Assembly (NCBI GenBank): GCA_900547825.1
Contig: URII01000001.1
Span: 62,001-126,000 of the forward strand
Length of the DNA stretch: 64,000 nt
Origin: an uncultured Porphyromonadaceae bacterium
GTDB taxonomy: Bacteria > Bacteroidota > Bacteroidia > Bacteroidales > Muribaculaceae
Reading direction: 5' to 3'
How positions within the stretch are numbered: the first letter of the stretch is position 1; the number at the start of each line of letters is the position of its first letter. Position numbers and translations under genes: made by a program. The notes under the pieces are model-generated. The model searched no databases and had not been told where the DNA came from. It saw only the letters and a program-made list of their open reading frames with translations. This document shows positions 1 through 8,754 of this stretch, in pieces.

Positions 1-1
1 A

Positions 2-757
2 AACCTGTCATCGCTGCCTGACCGCATAGCCATGCTGCGTGATGCGGGAGCCAAGGATGTGATAGTGCTGGATTTCGACAACTCCCTGAGAGCAATGACA
101 GCAGCAGAGTTCCTCCGTATGCTCAGGGACAGATACAACATCCATGCCGTGATGCTCGGCTTCAACAACAGCTTCGGAAGCGACCGCCTGAAAGGTGTGG
201 ACGCCTACCGGGCAGTAGCCCCCGAAGGCATGAAGATTCTGCAGATGCCCGAATATGAGGGCAATTCCGGCAAGGTGAGCTCTTCGCTTATCCGACGCCT
301 GATTTCGGCTGGTGATGTGGCTGAGGCCGCATGCCGGCTCGGACGGCTGTATTGCGTCAAAGGCCGTGTGGTAGGCGGACGGCGCCTCGGACGCACTATT
401 GGATTTCCCACAGCCAATCTTGCCGTGGATCCACGGCGGCTGCTTCCTGCCGCCGGAGTGTATGCCGCCGACGCTATACTTTCCAATGGACTGAAATTCC
501 GCGCCGTGGTGAATATCGGCTACCGGCCCACCGTGGACCGCTCCCGGCGTCCGCGCATGACAGTCGAAGCCCATCTGCTCGGATTTTCGGGCGACTTGTA
601 TTCCTCAACACTCACTCTCGAATTTATCGGACACCTGCGACGCGAGGAACGGTTCCCCTCAGTCGACGCCCTTAAAGCCGCCATAAACCGCGATGCCGAA
701 ATGGCCCGCGCAATGGTGCCGCCATTTGATTCAGTATGCCACAGCTCACAGAACTGA
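2..757 (+). CDS. ribF: Bifunctional riboflavin kinase / FAD synthetase, 5' end outside window
   Basis: Makes FMN from riboflavin and then FAD, in the cytoplasm. The frame is open from base 2, so the N-terminal nucleotide-binding part of the FAD synthetase domain is missing only because the window begins here. What is visible is the end of that domain (GFNNSFGSDR, equivalent to the usual GxxxxFGxxR stretch), a linker, and the complete C-terminal riboflavin kinase domain with GRRLGRTIGFPTANL and GVYAADAIL. About 250 codons remain of a protein usually near 310. The last 22 bases overlap the start of the downstream permease in another frame, suggesting co-transcription and coupled translation. 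Confident family call. Confidence 0.93.
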   Translation, partial: NLSSLPDRIAMLRDAGAKDVIVLDFDNSLRAMTAAEFLRMLRDRYNIHAVMLGFNNSFGSDRLKGVDAYRAVAPEGMKILQMPEYEGNSGKVSSSLIRRLISAGDVAEAACRLGRLYCVKGRVVGGRRLGRTIGFPTANLAVDPRRLLPAAGVYAADAILSNGLKFRAVVNIGYRPTVDRSRRPRMTVEAHLLGFSGDLYSSTLTLEFIGHLRREERFPSVDALKAAINRDAEMARAMVPPFDSVCHSSQN

Positions 758-1551
758 TAGGATATGAATTTTTCCGCAATGCCCTTGCCGGGGTTTTGCT
801 CATAAGCATTATATCCGGCATAGTGGGCACCTACATAGTGACCCGGCGCATGGTATCGCTTGCCGGAGGCATCACACACGCCTGTTTCGGAGGTCTTGGG
901 CTGGGCTATTTTCTCGGCTGGAACCCTCTGTGGCCCGCTATGGTGTTCGGTATAGGAGCGTCAATGGGGGTGGAGTGGATGTCGTTGAAAGCAAGGATGC
1001 GCAGCGACTCCGCAATAGCTGCCGTATGGGCTCTCGGCATGGCGGTAGGTGTCATAATGGTGTTCCTCACCCCCGGCTATGTTCCGGAACTGAATGCCTT
1101 CCTGTTCGGCAACATATTGACCATATCACGCAGCGATCTGGCTGTGACAGCCATATTCTGCTGCGCTCTGCTGCTGTTTTTCATCATCGGATTCAAAAGA
1201 ATAGTGATGGCCGCCTTTGATCCCGATTTCGCCCGGGTCAGGGGTTTGGACATAAAAGCCGTCAATCTCGCAATGACAGTGTTTGTGGCCGTGGGCATAG
1301 TGCTTACCATACGGTTGGTAGGGGTGATGCTGCTCATGTCGATGCTCGCATTGCCCCCTATGATAAGCGAGCTGTTCAGCCACCGCTACCGCACAGTGAC
1401 ATATCTCGCCATAGGCGTGGCCACTGTAACCTCCTTGGCCGGACTTATAGCCGCAACGGCAGTGGATGTGCCTTGCTCGGCCCTGATTGTAGTGGCTCAG
1501 GTAACTGTGTTCGCATTGGCCGCAGCTATCAAAAAGCTCGCCAACCGGTAG
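736..1551 (+). CDS. Metal ABC transporter permease, ZnuB/MntB family
   Basis: Inner-membrane permease of an ABC-3 family importer for zinc, manganese or iron; the metal cannot be told from sequence. The 271 residues form about eight hydrophobic helices. They begin with the family-typical GTYIVTRRMVSLAGGITHACFGG region and later carry GLDIKAVN before the last helices. The start overlaps the end of ribF by 22 bases, so it probably depends on the upstream transcript. No ATPase or solute-binding gene follows; these may lie upstream of the window or elsewhere. Confidence 0.88.
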   Translation: MPQLTELIGYEFFRNALAGVLLISIISGIVGTYIVTRRMVSLAGGITHACFGGLGLGYFLGWNPLWPAMVFGIGASMGVEWMSLKARMRSDSAIAAVWALGMAVGVIMVFLTPGYVPELNAFLFGNILTISRSDLAVTAIFCCALLLFFIIGFKRIVMAAFDPDFARVRGLDIKAVNLAMTVFVAVGIVLTIRLVGVMLLMSMLALPPMISELFSHRYRTVTYLAIGVATVTSLAGLIAATAVDVPCSALIVVAQVTVFALAAAIKKLANR

Positions 1552-1597
1552 CTATCAGCAGCGCAAAAGCACACCAAAACAGAAAATGGAGAAAAAG

Positions 1598-1629
1598 TTT
1601 GCAAAAAGCTAAATTGAATTGTACTTTTG
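1598..1629 (+). promoter_or_regulatory. Bacteroides-type promoter of the T9SS cargo gene
   Basis: TTTG at 1598-1601, exactly 20 bases, then TACTTTTG at 1622-1629. This matches the Bacteroidota housekeeping consensus TTTG-N19-21-TAnnTTTG completely. The predicted transcript starts a few bases later, leaving about 45 bases of leader before the ATG at 1682. Confidence 0.8.
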
Positions 1630-1631
1630 CA

Positions 1632-1650
1632 AGCGGATATATTATCCGCT
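1632..1650 (+). repeat. 5'-terminal hairpin in the leader
   Basis: AGCGGATA (1632-1639), loop TAT, TATCCGCT (1643-1650): a perfect 8-bp stem. It begins 2 bases after the -7 element, so it would sit at the extreme 5' end of the mRNA for the downstream exported protein. It could protect the mRNA end or be an operator; the sequence does not decide. Confidence 0.55.
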
Positions 1651-1681
1651 GAATCCATTATCCTACCCTAAACACTTTTTT

Positions 1682-4141
1682 ATGAAAAAACTTTCTACAC
1701 TACTATTGTCCGCAGCCATACCTGCATTTATATGGGGCGCGGAACCTAAAACCGTGCCTTATACAAGCAGTATTGCCATTACCGGAAGTGAGCTTGACAG
1801 CGAGTGGACAGTGATCGACGCCAACGCCGACAGCCGCACCTGGGAACCGGGCTCAGAGGGCAACAAAGCTTACGCCATCTACTCCTGGGCTGCAAACCAG
1901 GCCGACGACTGGCTAATATCCCCGGGGATAACTTTGGAAGCCGGCAAGGAGTACAATATGACATTCCTCATGCGCACAGGCGGATTCACCGAAGCCATCA
2001 AAGCTTTCGTAGCCGCCTCCCACACCCCCGACGCCCTGCTCGCCACAACTCCCATAACTTATTTCGAAGGATCTTCGACCACACCTATAACATTGGGTGG
2101 CAAAGTGACAGTACCGGCCACCGGTACCTATTATTTCGGACTCTATGCCTGCTCACCCGTGGATCAATACAAACTTTATGTTAGGGATTTCATGATAGTG
2201 GAACGGGTGTTCGCACCTGCCCCCGTAACCGACCTGAAAGCCGAACGAGGCGCCGACAAGGCCCTCAGCGTAACACTTTCATGGGTGCTTCCCACCACCG
2301 ATGTGCTCGGCACCCCGCTTTCGGCCGACGAGGACATAACGGCGGTGAAAATATACCGCGACGGAGCGGAAACACCCTTGGCGGTGCTTGACGGCGACGC
2401 TGCCGATTATGAGGACACAGCCGACACAGGACTCCAGCCCGGAGTGCATACTTACGATGTGACCGTCGTGGCCGCAGGCGTGGAAAGCGCCCGGACAAGC
2501 GTCACCACCCCCTATATCGGCGTTCCTCCTGCAGCCGCTTTGCCATGTTCTTTCGATTTCAACAAAGAAAGCTCGATGGACATGTGGGTAAGCTTCAAAG
2601 GACCCCATGCCTCGGTAGCTCAGTCGCCCGACGGCTACGGCGTGGACGAATGGAAATGGAGCGATTTTGCCAAATACGCCTATATCTGCATGCGCGAAGG
2701 TCAGCAAGACCATTACTTTGTGGCTCCGCCGTTCCACGTTGACCATGCCGGAACCTACCGTATGACCGTGAAACTCGCCACAAACACACAGTCAGAAGGC
2801 CCGGAAGTCGAATTCCGCCTCGGCCAGTCAGCCGCTATCGACGGACTGACCACAGTTGTAAAGGAGGGCGTGGTACCCCCCTACCAGTCCAATGTCATGG
2901 CCACTTATCCCCTCACTACAGTTGACTTCACCGTGAGCGAACCGGGCGATTATTACATGGGCATGCACATGACAGGCACCAACATCAATCCCCCCAGCCA
3001 TTCGCCTTACTATTATTACTATGTCTACAACTGCTCGTTTGAGGAAATACCTGTGGTGCCCGCACAGATAACCGATGTGACAACCACGCCCGGGGAGACC
3101 AACACGCTTGAAATGACATTCTCGTGGACCGCTCCTTCGGTGACTTCAAGCAGAGATCCGCTTTCGGCCGACGACTTCACAGTGAAGATAACGCGCGACG
3201 GCGTGACGGTGGCCAATGTTCCGGGTTCGGAAACCTCATGGACCGACGAAGTGGACCGCAACGGCTTCTATACATACACCCTCACGGCCATAGGCCACAC
3301 AGGCCTGACGGACGGCGAGCCGGTTGAGTTCGTTGACCTCTGGGTAGGCGACAATGCCCTCGACCTGCCTTATACGGCCAATTTCGAACGTGCACCCGAA
3401 CGTGAAATGTGGGAGATAATCGATGCCAACACCGACGGCTACACCTGGGAATGGAACAAACGTTACGGCTACCATCGCCTCGTGCTCCATCAGGCTCCGG
3501 CACCCGAAACTTCGGGCACTTCCGGCAACGGAGAATCCTCATCCGACGAAAATATCTTAGTATACGACAATGACTATATACTGACTCCTCTGCTACATTT
3601 CGAAGCCGGCGACTACATGCTCAACTATCAGCATATGGGCTTCATCTACAATGGCGACGATCAGCTTGAAAGCTCCATATTCTACGAAGTGGGAGTTGTG
3701 GCCGACGGCGATTTCGACTCCGAGGGAGCAAACCTCGTGCAGCAGGAACGCCGCAACATCGACATAGACTATATACGTGCCGCCCCCGCCTACCGCTTCA
3801 ACATATCCGAACCGGGCAAATACCGCCTCGCTTTCGCAGCAGTCCATGCCCACAGGCCCACTATAACCAACGCCTACCTCACCATAAGCGATGTGAAAGT
3901 GGAATCCGACCCGTCAAGCCTTACGGATATGCCCGACCACAATCAGGATATAATTGTAAACGGCACACATGTCACCCTACCCGACGGCGCATGCGATGTG
4001 ACGCTGACCGACATTTCCGGAAGGGTAGTTATGGCTCTCGGATCAGAAACAAATGTCGACCTCACCGCACTCCCCGCAGGCGTATATATACTGAGCGCCC
4101 GCACCGGATCCACAATCCGCGCTATCAAACTCACCCGCTGA
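1682..4141 (+). CDS. Exported multidomain surface protein with T9SS sorting domain
   Basis: 819 residues, start placed at ATG 1682 because it opens a clear signal peptide (MKKLSTLLLSAAIPAFIWGA). A longer frame from a TTG at 1619 would begin before the transcript start. The middle alternates jelly-roll-like anchor segments (WTVIDANADSRTW near the start, WEIIDANTDGYTWEW in the last third) with two fibronectin-III-like segments (about residues 180-275 and 470-560), each with an LSADE/LSADD motif. The last 70 residues (DVTLTDISGRVVM, LPAGVYILSAR, IKLTR) match the type A T9SS C-terminal sorting domain, so export to the outer surface is expected. Its own function is unknown. A strong bidirectional terminator follows. 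Confidence 0.8.
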   Translation: MKKLSTLLLSAAIPAFIWGAEPKTVPYTSSIAITGSELDSEWTVIDANADSRTWEPGSEGNKAYAIYSWAANQADDWLISPGITLEAGKEYNMTFLMRTGGFTEAIKAFVAASHTPDALLATTPITYFEGSSTTPITLGGKVTVPATGTYYFGLYACSPVDQYKLYVRDFMIVERVFAPAPVTDLKAERGADKALSVTLSWVLPTTDVLGTPLSADEDITAVKIYRDGAETPLAVLDGDAADYEDTADTGLQPGVHTYDVTVVAAGVESARTSVTTPYIGVPPAAALPCSFDFNKESSMDMWVSFKGPHASVAQSPDGYGVDEWKWSDFAKYAYICMREGQQDHYFVAPPFHVDHAGTYRMTVKLATNTQSEGPEVEFRLGQSAAIDGLTTVVKEGVVPPYQSNVMATYPLTTVDFTVSEPGDYYMGMHMTGTNINPPSHSPYYYYYVYNCSFEEIPVVPAQITDVTTTPGETNTLEMTFSWTAPSVTSSRDPLSADDFTVKITRDGVTVANVPGSETSWTDEVDRNGFYTYTLTAIGHTGLTDGEPVEFVDLWVGDNALDLPYTANFERAPEREMWEIIDANTDGYTWEWNKRYGYHRLVLHQAPAPETSGTSGNGESSSDENILVYDNDYILTPLLHFEAGDYMLNYQHMGFIYNGDDQLESSIFYEVGVVADGDFDSEGANLVQQERRNIDIDYIRAAPAYRFNISEPGKYRLAFAAVHAHRPTITNAYLTISDVKVESDPSSLTDMPDHNQDIIVNGTHVTLPDGACDVTLTDISGRVVMALGSETNVDLTALPAGVYILSARTGSTIRAIKLTR

Positions 4142-4162
4142 GAGAATTCCTCCTGCCAATAA

Positions 4163-4194
4163 AAAAGACGCATTCCGCTTTGGAATGCGTCTTT
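4163..4194. terminator. Bidirectional intrinsic terminator
   Basis: Stem AAAAGACGCATTCC / GGAATGCGTCTTTT with a short GCTTT loop, A-rich on the left and T-rich on the right. It can terminate both the rightward T9SS cargo gene and the leftward DUF486 gene that converge here. Confidence 0.85.
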
Positions 4195-4214
4195 TCATAT
4201 ATTATGCCTCATTA

Positions 4215-4601
4215 TTATTTTGAAGATGGCAGGAACGCGAAATAAACAGCTGCCACGAGCAGCAGAAATGCCACAAAATGATTCCACTGAAAGCTTTGGC
4301 CCTTGAACAGCAACGTGGCCACGATGGTGAATACCACGAGCGTAAGCGCCTCCTGTATCACTTTTAGCTGAATAAGCGAGAATGGACCTCCGTTGCCCTC
4401 GAAGCCGATGCGGTTGGCCGGCACCATAAACGAATACTCGGCCAAAGCGATAAGCCATGAAAAAAGAATGACGCCGAAAAGCGGCCAGTCGCGCGACACT
4501 CCGGCCGACTGAAGTTTCAGATGGCCGTACCACGCAAAGGTCATGAACACATTGGAGATTACAAGCAGTGCCACAGTAAGCACTTTAGGCGATAACAACA
4601 T
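4215..4601 (-). CDS. DUF486 / DMT-type small membrane protein
   Basis: 128 residues with four predicted transmembrane helices (about 7-25, 42-62, 78-100, 108-123). Conserved DUF486 features include TFAWYGHLK after helix 1 and AEYSFMVPANRIG in the second half. The family is distantly related to drug/metabolite transporters; no substrate is established. The gene lies 34 bases downstream of the phospholipase gene and may share its transcript. Confidence 0.82.
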   Translation of the reverse strand: MLLSPKVLTVALLVISNVFMTFAWYGHLKLQSAGVSRDWPLFGVILFSWLIALAEYSFMVPANRIGFEGNGGPFSLIQLKVIQEALTLVVFTIVATLLFKGQSFQWNHFVAFLLLVAAVYFAFLPSSK

Positions 4602-4635
4602 GACGGTAAATGGTTTTGGAACATGGCGCGGAGCG

Positions 4636-5484
4636 TCAGTATTCGCTGAACAGCCTCGGCTTGAACACTATGCCGGCGCGAAGCATGGAGTGAAACTGTT
4701 TATAGGCAAGAAGGCCTTCGCCGTAGCCATTGTAATATTGCAGAAACAGATATGTGGTCTCCCCTTTGAAAAGGGCATAATTCAGTTCTATTATGGTGTT
4801 GTAGCTGAGGTTCCAGCCCCGGCGCTTCACAAGCACCACCGAGGCCCCGAACCTGCGGTCAAGCGTCGAGAACGAGGTGCCGATCTGATATATGCCGCAA
4901 TAATCGAGAATATCGCGGTTGTTCTGACCATCTATAATCGGGATCCACACTTTGCCGTGCACACTCAATGTCGGGTCAACCACCACGGAGGCCGCAAGCG
5001 ACACCTTGTTCCACGAACGCGACTGAAGGCCGTCACGTCCGTTGCTTTCATGCTCAAGGATAAGTGACATCTTTCCTATATACTTGTCGCGCACAAAAAA
5101 CGGTTTCGTAAGGCCTATGCCGGGATTGAAATTCAGGTCGGTCATAGGCATTGAGCGCTCAAGCACATTCCAGAAACATTTCTGGGTGTAGAACAGATAC
5201 AGATAAGTTTTCCACGGCAATGTGGCACGTGTAAGACGCTGCGAAATGGATATCTGGAACTTCACATCCGAATTGTGCCGTGTGGCCGCATATCCCACCG
5301 GACAGCCGAAAATAAAATAATTGTCCTTGTAAAGCCCGAACGACGGTCCGAGATCATAGCTGCGGCGTATGCTGTCGGTGCGGATAACCCCGGTTGAATC
5401 GGCAGGGATCGACACGATCTGGCCCCGGAGCCCCAACACCCCGAAAACCGAAACAACCGCCATCAAAACGAGCCTGAAATTCAT
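4636..5484 (-). CDS. pldA: Outer-membrane phospholipase A1
   Basis: Calcium-dependent beta-barrel phospholipase of the outer membrane that removes mislocalised phospholipids. 282 residues from ATG 5484, which opens a signal peptide (MNFRLVLMAVVSVFGVLGLRG). The active-site region reads EHESNGRDG, giving the catalytic His and Ser (HxS). SRSWNK follows and carries the supporting Asn. QKCFWNV and YNGYGEGLLAYK are also diagnostic of the family, and the C-terminal residues fit a final beta-strand. All catalytic residues are present. The -7 element lies only 4 bases before the start codon. Confidence 0.9.
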   Translation of the reverse strand: MNFRLVLMAVVSVFGVLGLRGQIVSIPADSTGVIRTDSIRRSYDLGPSFGLYKDNYFIFGCPVGYAATRHNSDVKFQISISQRLTRATLPWKTYLYLFYTQKCFWNVLERSMPMTDLNFNPGIGLTKPFFVRDKYIGKMSLILEHESNGRDGLQSRSWNKVSLAASVVVDPTLSVHGKVWIPIIDGQNNRDILDYCGIYQIGTSFSTLDRRFGASVVLVKRRGWNLSYNTIIELNYALFKGETTYLFLQYYNGYGEGLLAYKQFHSMLRAGIVFKPRLFSEY

Positions 5485-5488
5485 GCTG

Positions 5489-5520
5489 CAAATGTAGTGA
5501 TTTTTCCGAAACCGTCCGAA
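5489..5520 (-). promoter_or_regulatory. Promoter of pldA, near-leaderless
   Basis: Read on the minus strand: TTCG (5520-5517), 20 bases, TACATTTG (5496-5489), then CAGC and the ATG at 5484. The -7 box is perfect and the -33 has one change. The transcript would have practically no leader. Confidence 0.65.
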
Positions 5521-5522
5521 AA

Positions 5523-5560
5523 TCAGCCAGGGAGATGTTTCCCAACATCTCCCTGGCTGA
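5523..5560 (-). terminator. Long perfect hairpin, probable terminator of the alkaline phosphatase transcript
   Basis: A 17-bp perfect stem (5523-5539 with 5544-5560) around a TCCC loop. On the minus strand it is followed by TTTTC, so it can stop transcription coming from the phosphatase gene just before the pldA promoter. Confidence 0.7.
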
Positions 5561-5628
5561 TAATAAACCAATCATTATCACATTTCTTGCAATGGAAAAA
5601 GTAATTTTGCTATGTACAGATAAAACGT

Positions 5629-5657
5629 CCGCGGCCCTGAAAAGTTCGAAGCCGCGG
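5629..5657. repeat. GC-rich inverted repeat
   Basis: CCGCGGC (5629-5635) and GCCGCGG (5651-5657) with a 15-base loop. On the plus strand it is followed by TAAATTTTT and preceded by a TAATTTTG box at 5602-5609. It may be a first terminator of the phosphatase gene or part of a small plus-strand RNA. Confidence 0.45.
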
Positions 5658-5694
5658 TAAATTTTTCCAACCTATTCTTTAATCCAACTGATTA

Positions 5695-7086
5695 TCAACG
5701 CACTAACTCAAGAATATTTTTTGATATTTCTGTATTGTCAGTGAGTGTGCCAAACTTCTCAGCCCCGGCGCCTATGGCTATCAGCGGCACCATATTGCCC
5801 GTATGATATCCGGTGGTGAAGCCGAAGCCCGCATTATCGTTGAACACCTTGAATGCTTCGGCGGCAAAAGGATTGAATTTGTTGTAAAGCGACTCTATGT
5901 CCTCACCGCGCCCCTGCACAAAGACAATATCGAACACCTCCCGCAATTTAGCTTCCTGCTCGGGAGTCACTTCCACAGGGCCGAAAAGGCCTAATTTATC
6001 GGTAAGATAGCCTTGCATTTCCTCCCAGCTTATAGCACGCCGCGAAGCAAGCAGAGCCTTGCATTCGTCGGAAAACCGCTCTTTCGATATACGCTGGCAG
6101 TCTACCATCCAGGGCTTTGCATCATAATGCAGGGTGGCGTTACCGAGACTCATGCCGCCGGTATCATGATCAGCCGTAATAACGATAAGAGTCTCTTCGG
6201 GATGCTCGGTGTAGAAATCATAAGCCACTCGGACAGCGTCATCGAACTTCAGAATTTCCTTTATAACCGCGCCCCCGTCGTTGGCATGGGCGGCATGGTC
6301 TATGTTGCCGCCTTCCACCATCATGAAAAACCGTTCGTGGCCGTTGCGGCGCAGCAGGTCGAGGCCCGCACGGGTCATATCAGGAAGCGTCAGCGCTCCG
6401 GGCAGCGAGTCTATGGTATAACCGATGTTCCACGGACGCTCTGTGGCGGGGCTCAGCAACACAGCTTTCGACCTTTTGCGGGTAGGGATGGAGTCGATGG
6501 AATGCACTATGGGGTAACCCGCATCGGCAAACTTCCTTACTATATCAGTAGGCTTGCCCTCCTTATCCGCGAGCCCGTAAAGTCCTGCACCGGCAAGGAA
6601 ATCGAACCCTGACGCAGGCCATTGCGAATCGATCGTATATGACTCCTTGCGGTAAGGGGCCGAAGCATAGAACGCCGCAGGAGTGGCGTCGTCGGCCGCC
6701 ACGGAGGTCACTATCCCCACACCAAAACCCTTGTCGGCCAGCTTCCTGGCTATCGACCGTACCGGCACAGAATCAGGATCCATGCCCACCATGCCGTTAA
6801 GAGTCTTTACGGATGTGGCTATGGCCGTACCTGCGGCAGCTGAATCAGTCACCGGTGATGAGGCGGAATAGGTGACAGCCTGGGAAAACACCGGAAATGT
6901 GGTCATTAGCAGCCCGTCGGCATTGCCACGGACCATCCGCTCGTAGGCATTGGCCGACATGACATGGCCGTTGCCCATTCCGTCGCCGATAAACATGAAT
7001 ATATAACGTGGCGCAGCGTCTCCCGCAAAAGCGATAACGGCTGACGTAAGAAACAGAATTACAGAAATAAGGAATGACTTTTTCAT
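5695..7086 (-). CDS. Alkaline phosphatase
   Basis: Exported metal-dependent phosphomonoesterase of the PhoA superfamily, 463 residues. ATG 7086 was chosen because it starts a signal peptide (MKKSFLISVILFLTSAVIAFA); the frame stays open far upstream without support. Metal and catalytic motifs in order: FIGDGMG, VTDSAAAGTA with the nucleophilic Ser, VEGGNIDHAAHANDGG, VITADHDTGG and GYHTGNMVP. Divergent from the GH3-like gene. A minus-strand promoter TTCG-N20-TAACTTTG (7150-7119) leaves a 32-base leader. It is followed by two hairpins. Confidence 0.93.
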   Translation of the reverse strand: MKKSFLISVILFLTSAVIAFAGDAAPRYIFMFIGDGMGNGHVMSANAYERMVRGNADGLLMTTFPVFSQAVTYSASSPVTDSAAAGTAIATSVKTLNGMVGMDPDSVPVRSIARKLADKGFGVGIVTSVAADDATPAAFYASAPYRKESYTIDSQWPASGFDFLAGAGLYGLADKEGKPTDIVRKFADAGYPIVHSIDSIPTRKRSKAVLLSPATERPWNIGYTIDSLPGALTLPDMTRAGLDLLRRNGHERFFMMVEGGNIDHAAHANDGGAVIKEILKFDDAVRVAYDFYTEHPEETLIVITADHDTGGMSLGNATLHYDAKPWMVDCQRISKERFSDECKALLASRRAISWEEMQGYLTDKLGLFGPVEVTPEQEAKLREVFDIVFVQGRGEDIESLYNKFNPFAAEAFKVFNDNAGFGFTTGYHTGNMVPLIAIGAGAEKFGTLTDNTEISKNILELVR

Positions 7087-7118
7087 GATGTGGGATTTTA
7101 CTGACGATGTGTTTATTG

Positions 7119-7166
7119 CAAAGTTAGCTGTTTTCGGCCACACCTGCGAAATTTTTTGTAATTTTG
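7119..7166. promoter_or_regulatory. Overlapping divergent promoters, phosphatase / GH3-like gene
   Basis: Minus strand: TTCG (7150-7147), N20, TAACTTTG (7126-7119) for the phosphatase. Plus strand: TAATTTTG (7159-7166), ending 5 bases before the GH3-like ATG, without a good TTTG partner. The two elements lie within 48 bases, so polymerases would compete. Confidence 0.6.
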
Positions 7167-7171
7167 CCTTT

Positions 7172-8689
7172 ATGTTGAACTTCACCCCGCTTTTCCGAAC
7201 CTGGTTTCTGCGCCGCCATTTGTCGGCACTGCATGCACACGAGGATGCGCGGCACACCCAATGCCGCGAACTTGCCCGGCTGTTGCGTGCAGGCATATCT
7301 ACCGAGACGGGCCACAAGTGGAGTTTTGCCGGCATAAGAACCCCGGAGGAATATTCACAACTCGTGCCTGTAAGGCCATATAATGAACTGCGTGCCGACG
7401 TTATGCGCATGATTGCGGGTGAGAGGGATGTGCTGTGGCCCGGTATCACACGACGGTTCGCCCAATCCTCAGGCACATCCGACGGCAAAAGCAAATATAT
7501 CCCCGTAACGGACGACTCGCTGCGTATCAACCATTACCGCGGAGGTATCGATTCAGTGGCACATTATCTCGCCCTTAATCCGTCCTCACGCATCCTTTCG
7601 GGAAAGGCGTTCATACTCGGCGGAAGTTTTGCCAACGAGATAGCGTCACTCCCCTCCGGAGTAAAGGTAGGTGACTTGTCGGCACATCTGATCGAATGCA
7701 TCAATCCTTTGGCCGAGAGAGTGCGTATCCCGTGCCGCACAACAGCCCTTATGGCCGACTGGTCCATAAAAGTGGAGCGGCTTGTAGAGGAGTCCTTGAA
7801 AGCCGATGTCACAAACATATCCGGGGTGCCTTCTTGGTTTCTGACCGTTCTGCGCCGTGTAATCGAACGTGCCGGAGCCACATCCATCCATGAGGTATGG
7901 CCCCATCTTGAAGTGTTTTTCCACGGAGGCATATCATTTGCCCCTTACCGCGACCAGTATGCGGCGATAACGGATCAGTCGCGGATGCACTACCTCGAGA
8001 CTTACAACGCAAGCGAAGGATTCTTTGCCGTGGCCGACACTGCTGATCCGGCAGCGGGAATGTTGCTCATGCTTGATGCCGGCATATTCTATGAATTCAT
8101 TCCGGTGGGAGCTGACGGGCAAAGTTTCCCTGACGTAAGATATGCCTGGAATGTGGAATGCGGACAAACCTATGCCATGGTGATAACCGCTCCCAACGGC
8201 CTTTGGCGTTATCCCACCGGTGACACCGTGAGAATCGAATCCGTCAACCCGCTACGAATCACGGTGGCCGGACGCACCAAGCATTATATCAATGCCTTCG
8301 GCGAAGAACTCATGGTGTCGAATGCCGAACGGGCAATGACCATGACCTGCGAAGCCACAGGGGCTGCCGTGGCCAATTTCACCGCAGCGCCGGTATACAC
8401 AACCGAGCGCACCAAAGGTCACCATCAGTGGCTCATCGAATTTGACCGCAAGCCGGCCGACATAGACCGGTTTGCAGCTCTGCTCGATGAAAATCTGTGC
8501 CGTGTCAACAGCGACTATCAGGCCAAACGGTCAGGCAACATATTTCTGGCGCCGCTCACTGTCACGGTAGCTCCATGCGGACTGTTCGACAAATGGCTGG
8601 CCTCCACCGGAAAGCTCGGCGGCCAGCGCAAAGTGCCCCGCCTCTATCCCGACCGTTCCATAATAGAGGCGATGCTCAATAAAATCTGA
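7172..8689 (+). CDS. GH3-like acyl-acid amido synthetase family protein
   Basis: 505 residues of the ANL-type GH3 fold known from plant hormone-conjugating enzymes and widespread in Bacteroidota, where the substrate is unknown. ATP-binding motif SSGTSDGKSKYIPVT lies near residues 95-110. YNASEGFFAV and GEELMVSNAERA correspond to the later adenylation motifs. The start at 7172 is preferred over 7085 because the promoter box TAATTTTG lies between them. Expected to activate a carboxylate with ATP and join it to an amine; this is inferred from family only. Confidence 0.82.
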   Translation: MLNFTPLFRTWFLRRHLSALHAHEDARHTQCRELARLLRAGISTETGHKWSFAGIRTPEEYSQLVPVRPYNELRADVMRMIAGERDVLWPGITRRFAQSSGTSDGKSKYIPVTDDSLRINHYRGGIDSVAHYLALNPSSRILSGKAFILGGSFANEIASLPSGVKVGDLSAHLIECINPLAERVRIPCRTTALMADWSIKVERLVEESLKADVTNISGVPSWFLTVLRRVIERAGATSIHEVWPHLEVFFHGGISFAPYRDQYAAITDQSRMHYLETYNASEGFFAVADTADPAAGMLLMLDAGIFYEFIPVGADGQSFPDVRYAWNVECGQTYAMVITAPNGLWRYPTGDTVRIESVNPLRITVAGRTKHYINAFGEELMVSNAERAMTMTCEATGAAVANFTAAPVYTTERTKGHHQWLIEFDRKPADIDRFAALLDENLCRVNSDYQAKRSGNIFLAPLTVTVAPCGLFDKWLASTGKLGGQRKVPRLYPDRSIIEAMLNKI

Positions 8690-8731
8690 TTAAAAATAAA
8701 AATCAGGAACCGGGCATTGCCCCATCCCTGA
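8690..8731 (-). terminator. Terminator of the galM/nucleotidyltransferase transcript
   Basis: On the minus strand a stem TCAGG..GGGGC / GCCC..CCTGA (8731-8703, imperfect) is followed by ATTTTTATTTTT. It can end the leftward operon and sits between two convergent genes. Confidence 0.65.
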
Positions 8732-8754
8732 CTTTAAAGTTTATATCTGACTGA

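Noticed and set aside
6013..6612. 199-codon plus-strand frame within the alkaline phosphatase gene
   Set aside because: Antisense shadow of a conserved enzyme; composition and lack of domains argue against coding.
7087..7530. N-terminal extension of alkaline phosphatase in the same frame
   Set aside because: It runs through the divergent promoter and into the GH3-like gene; the signal peptide begins at 7086.
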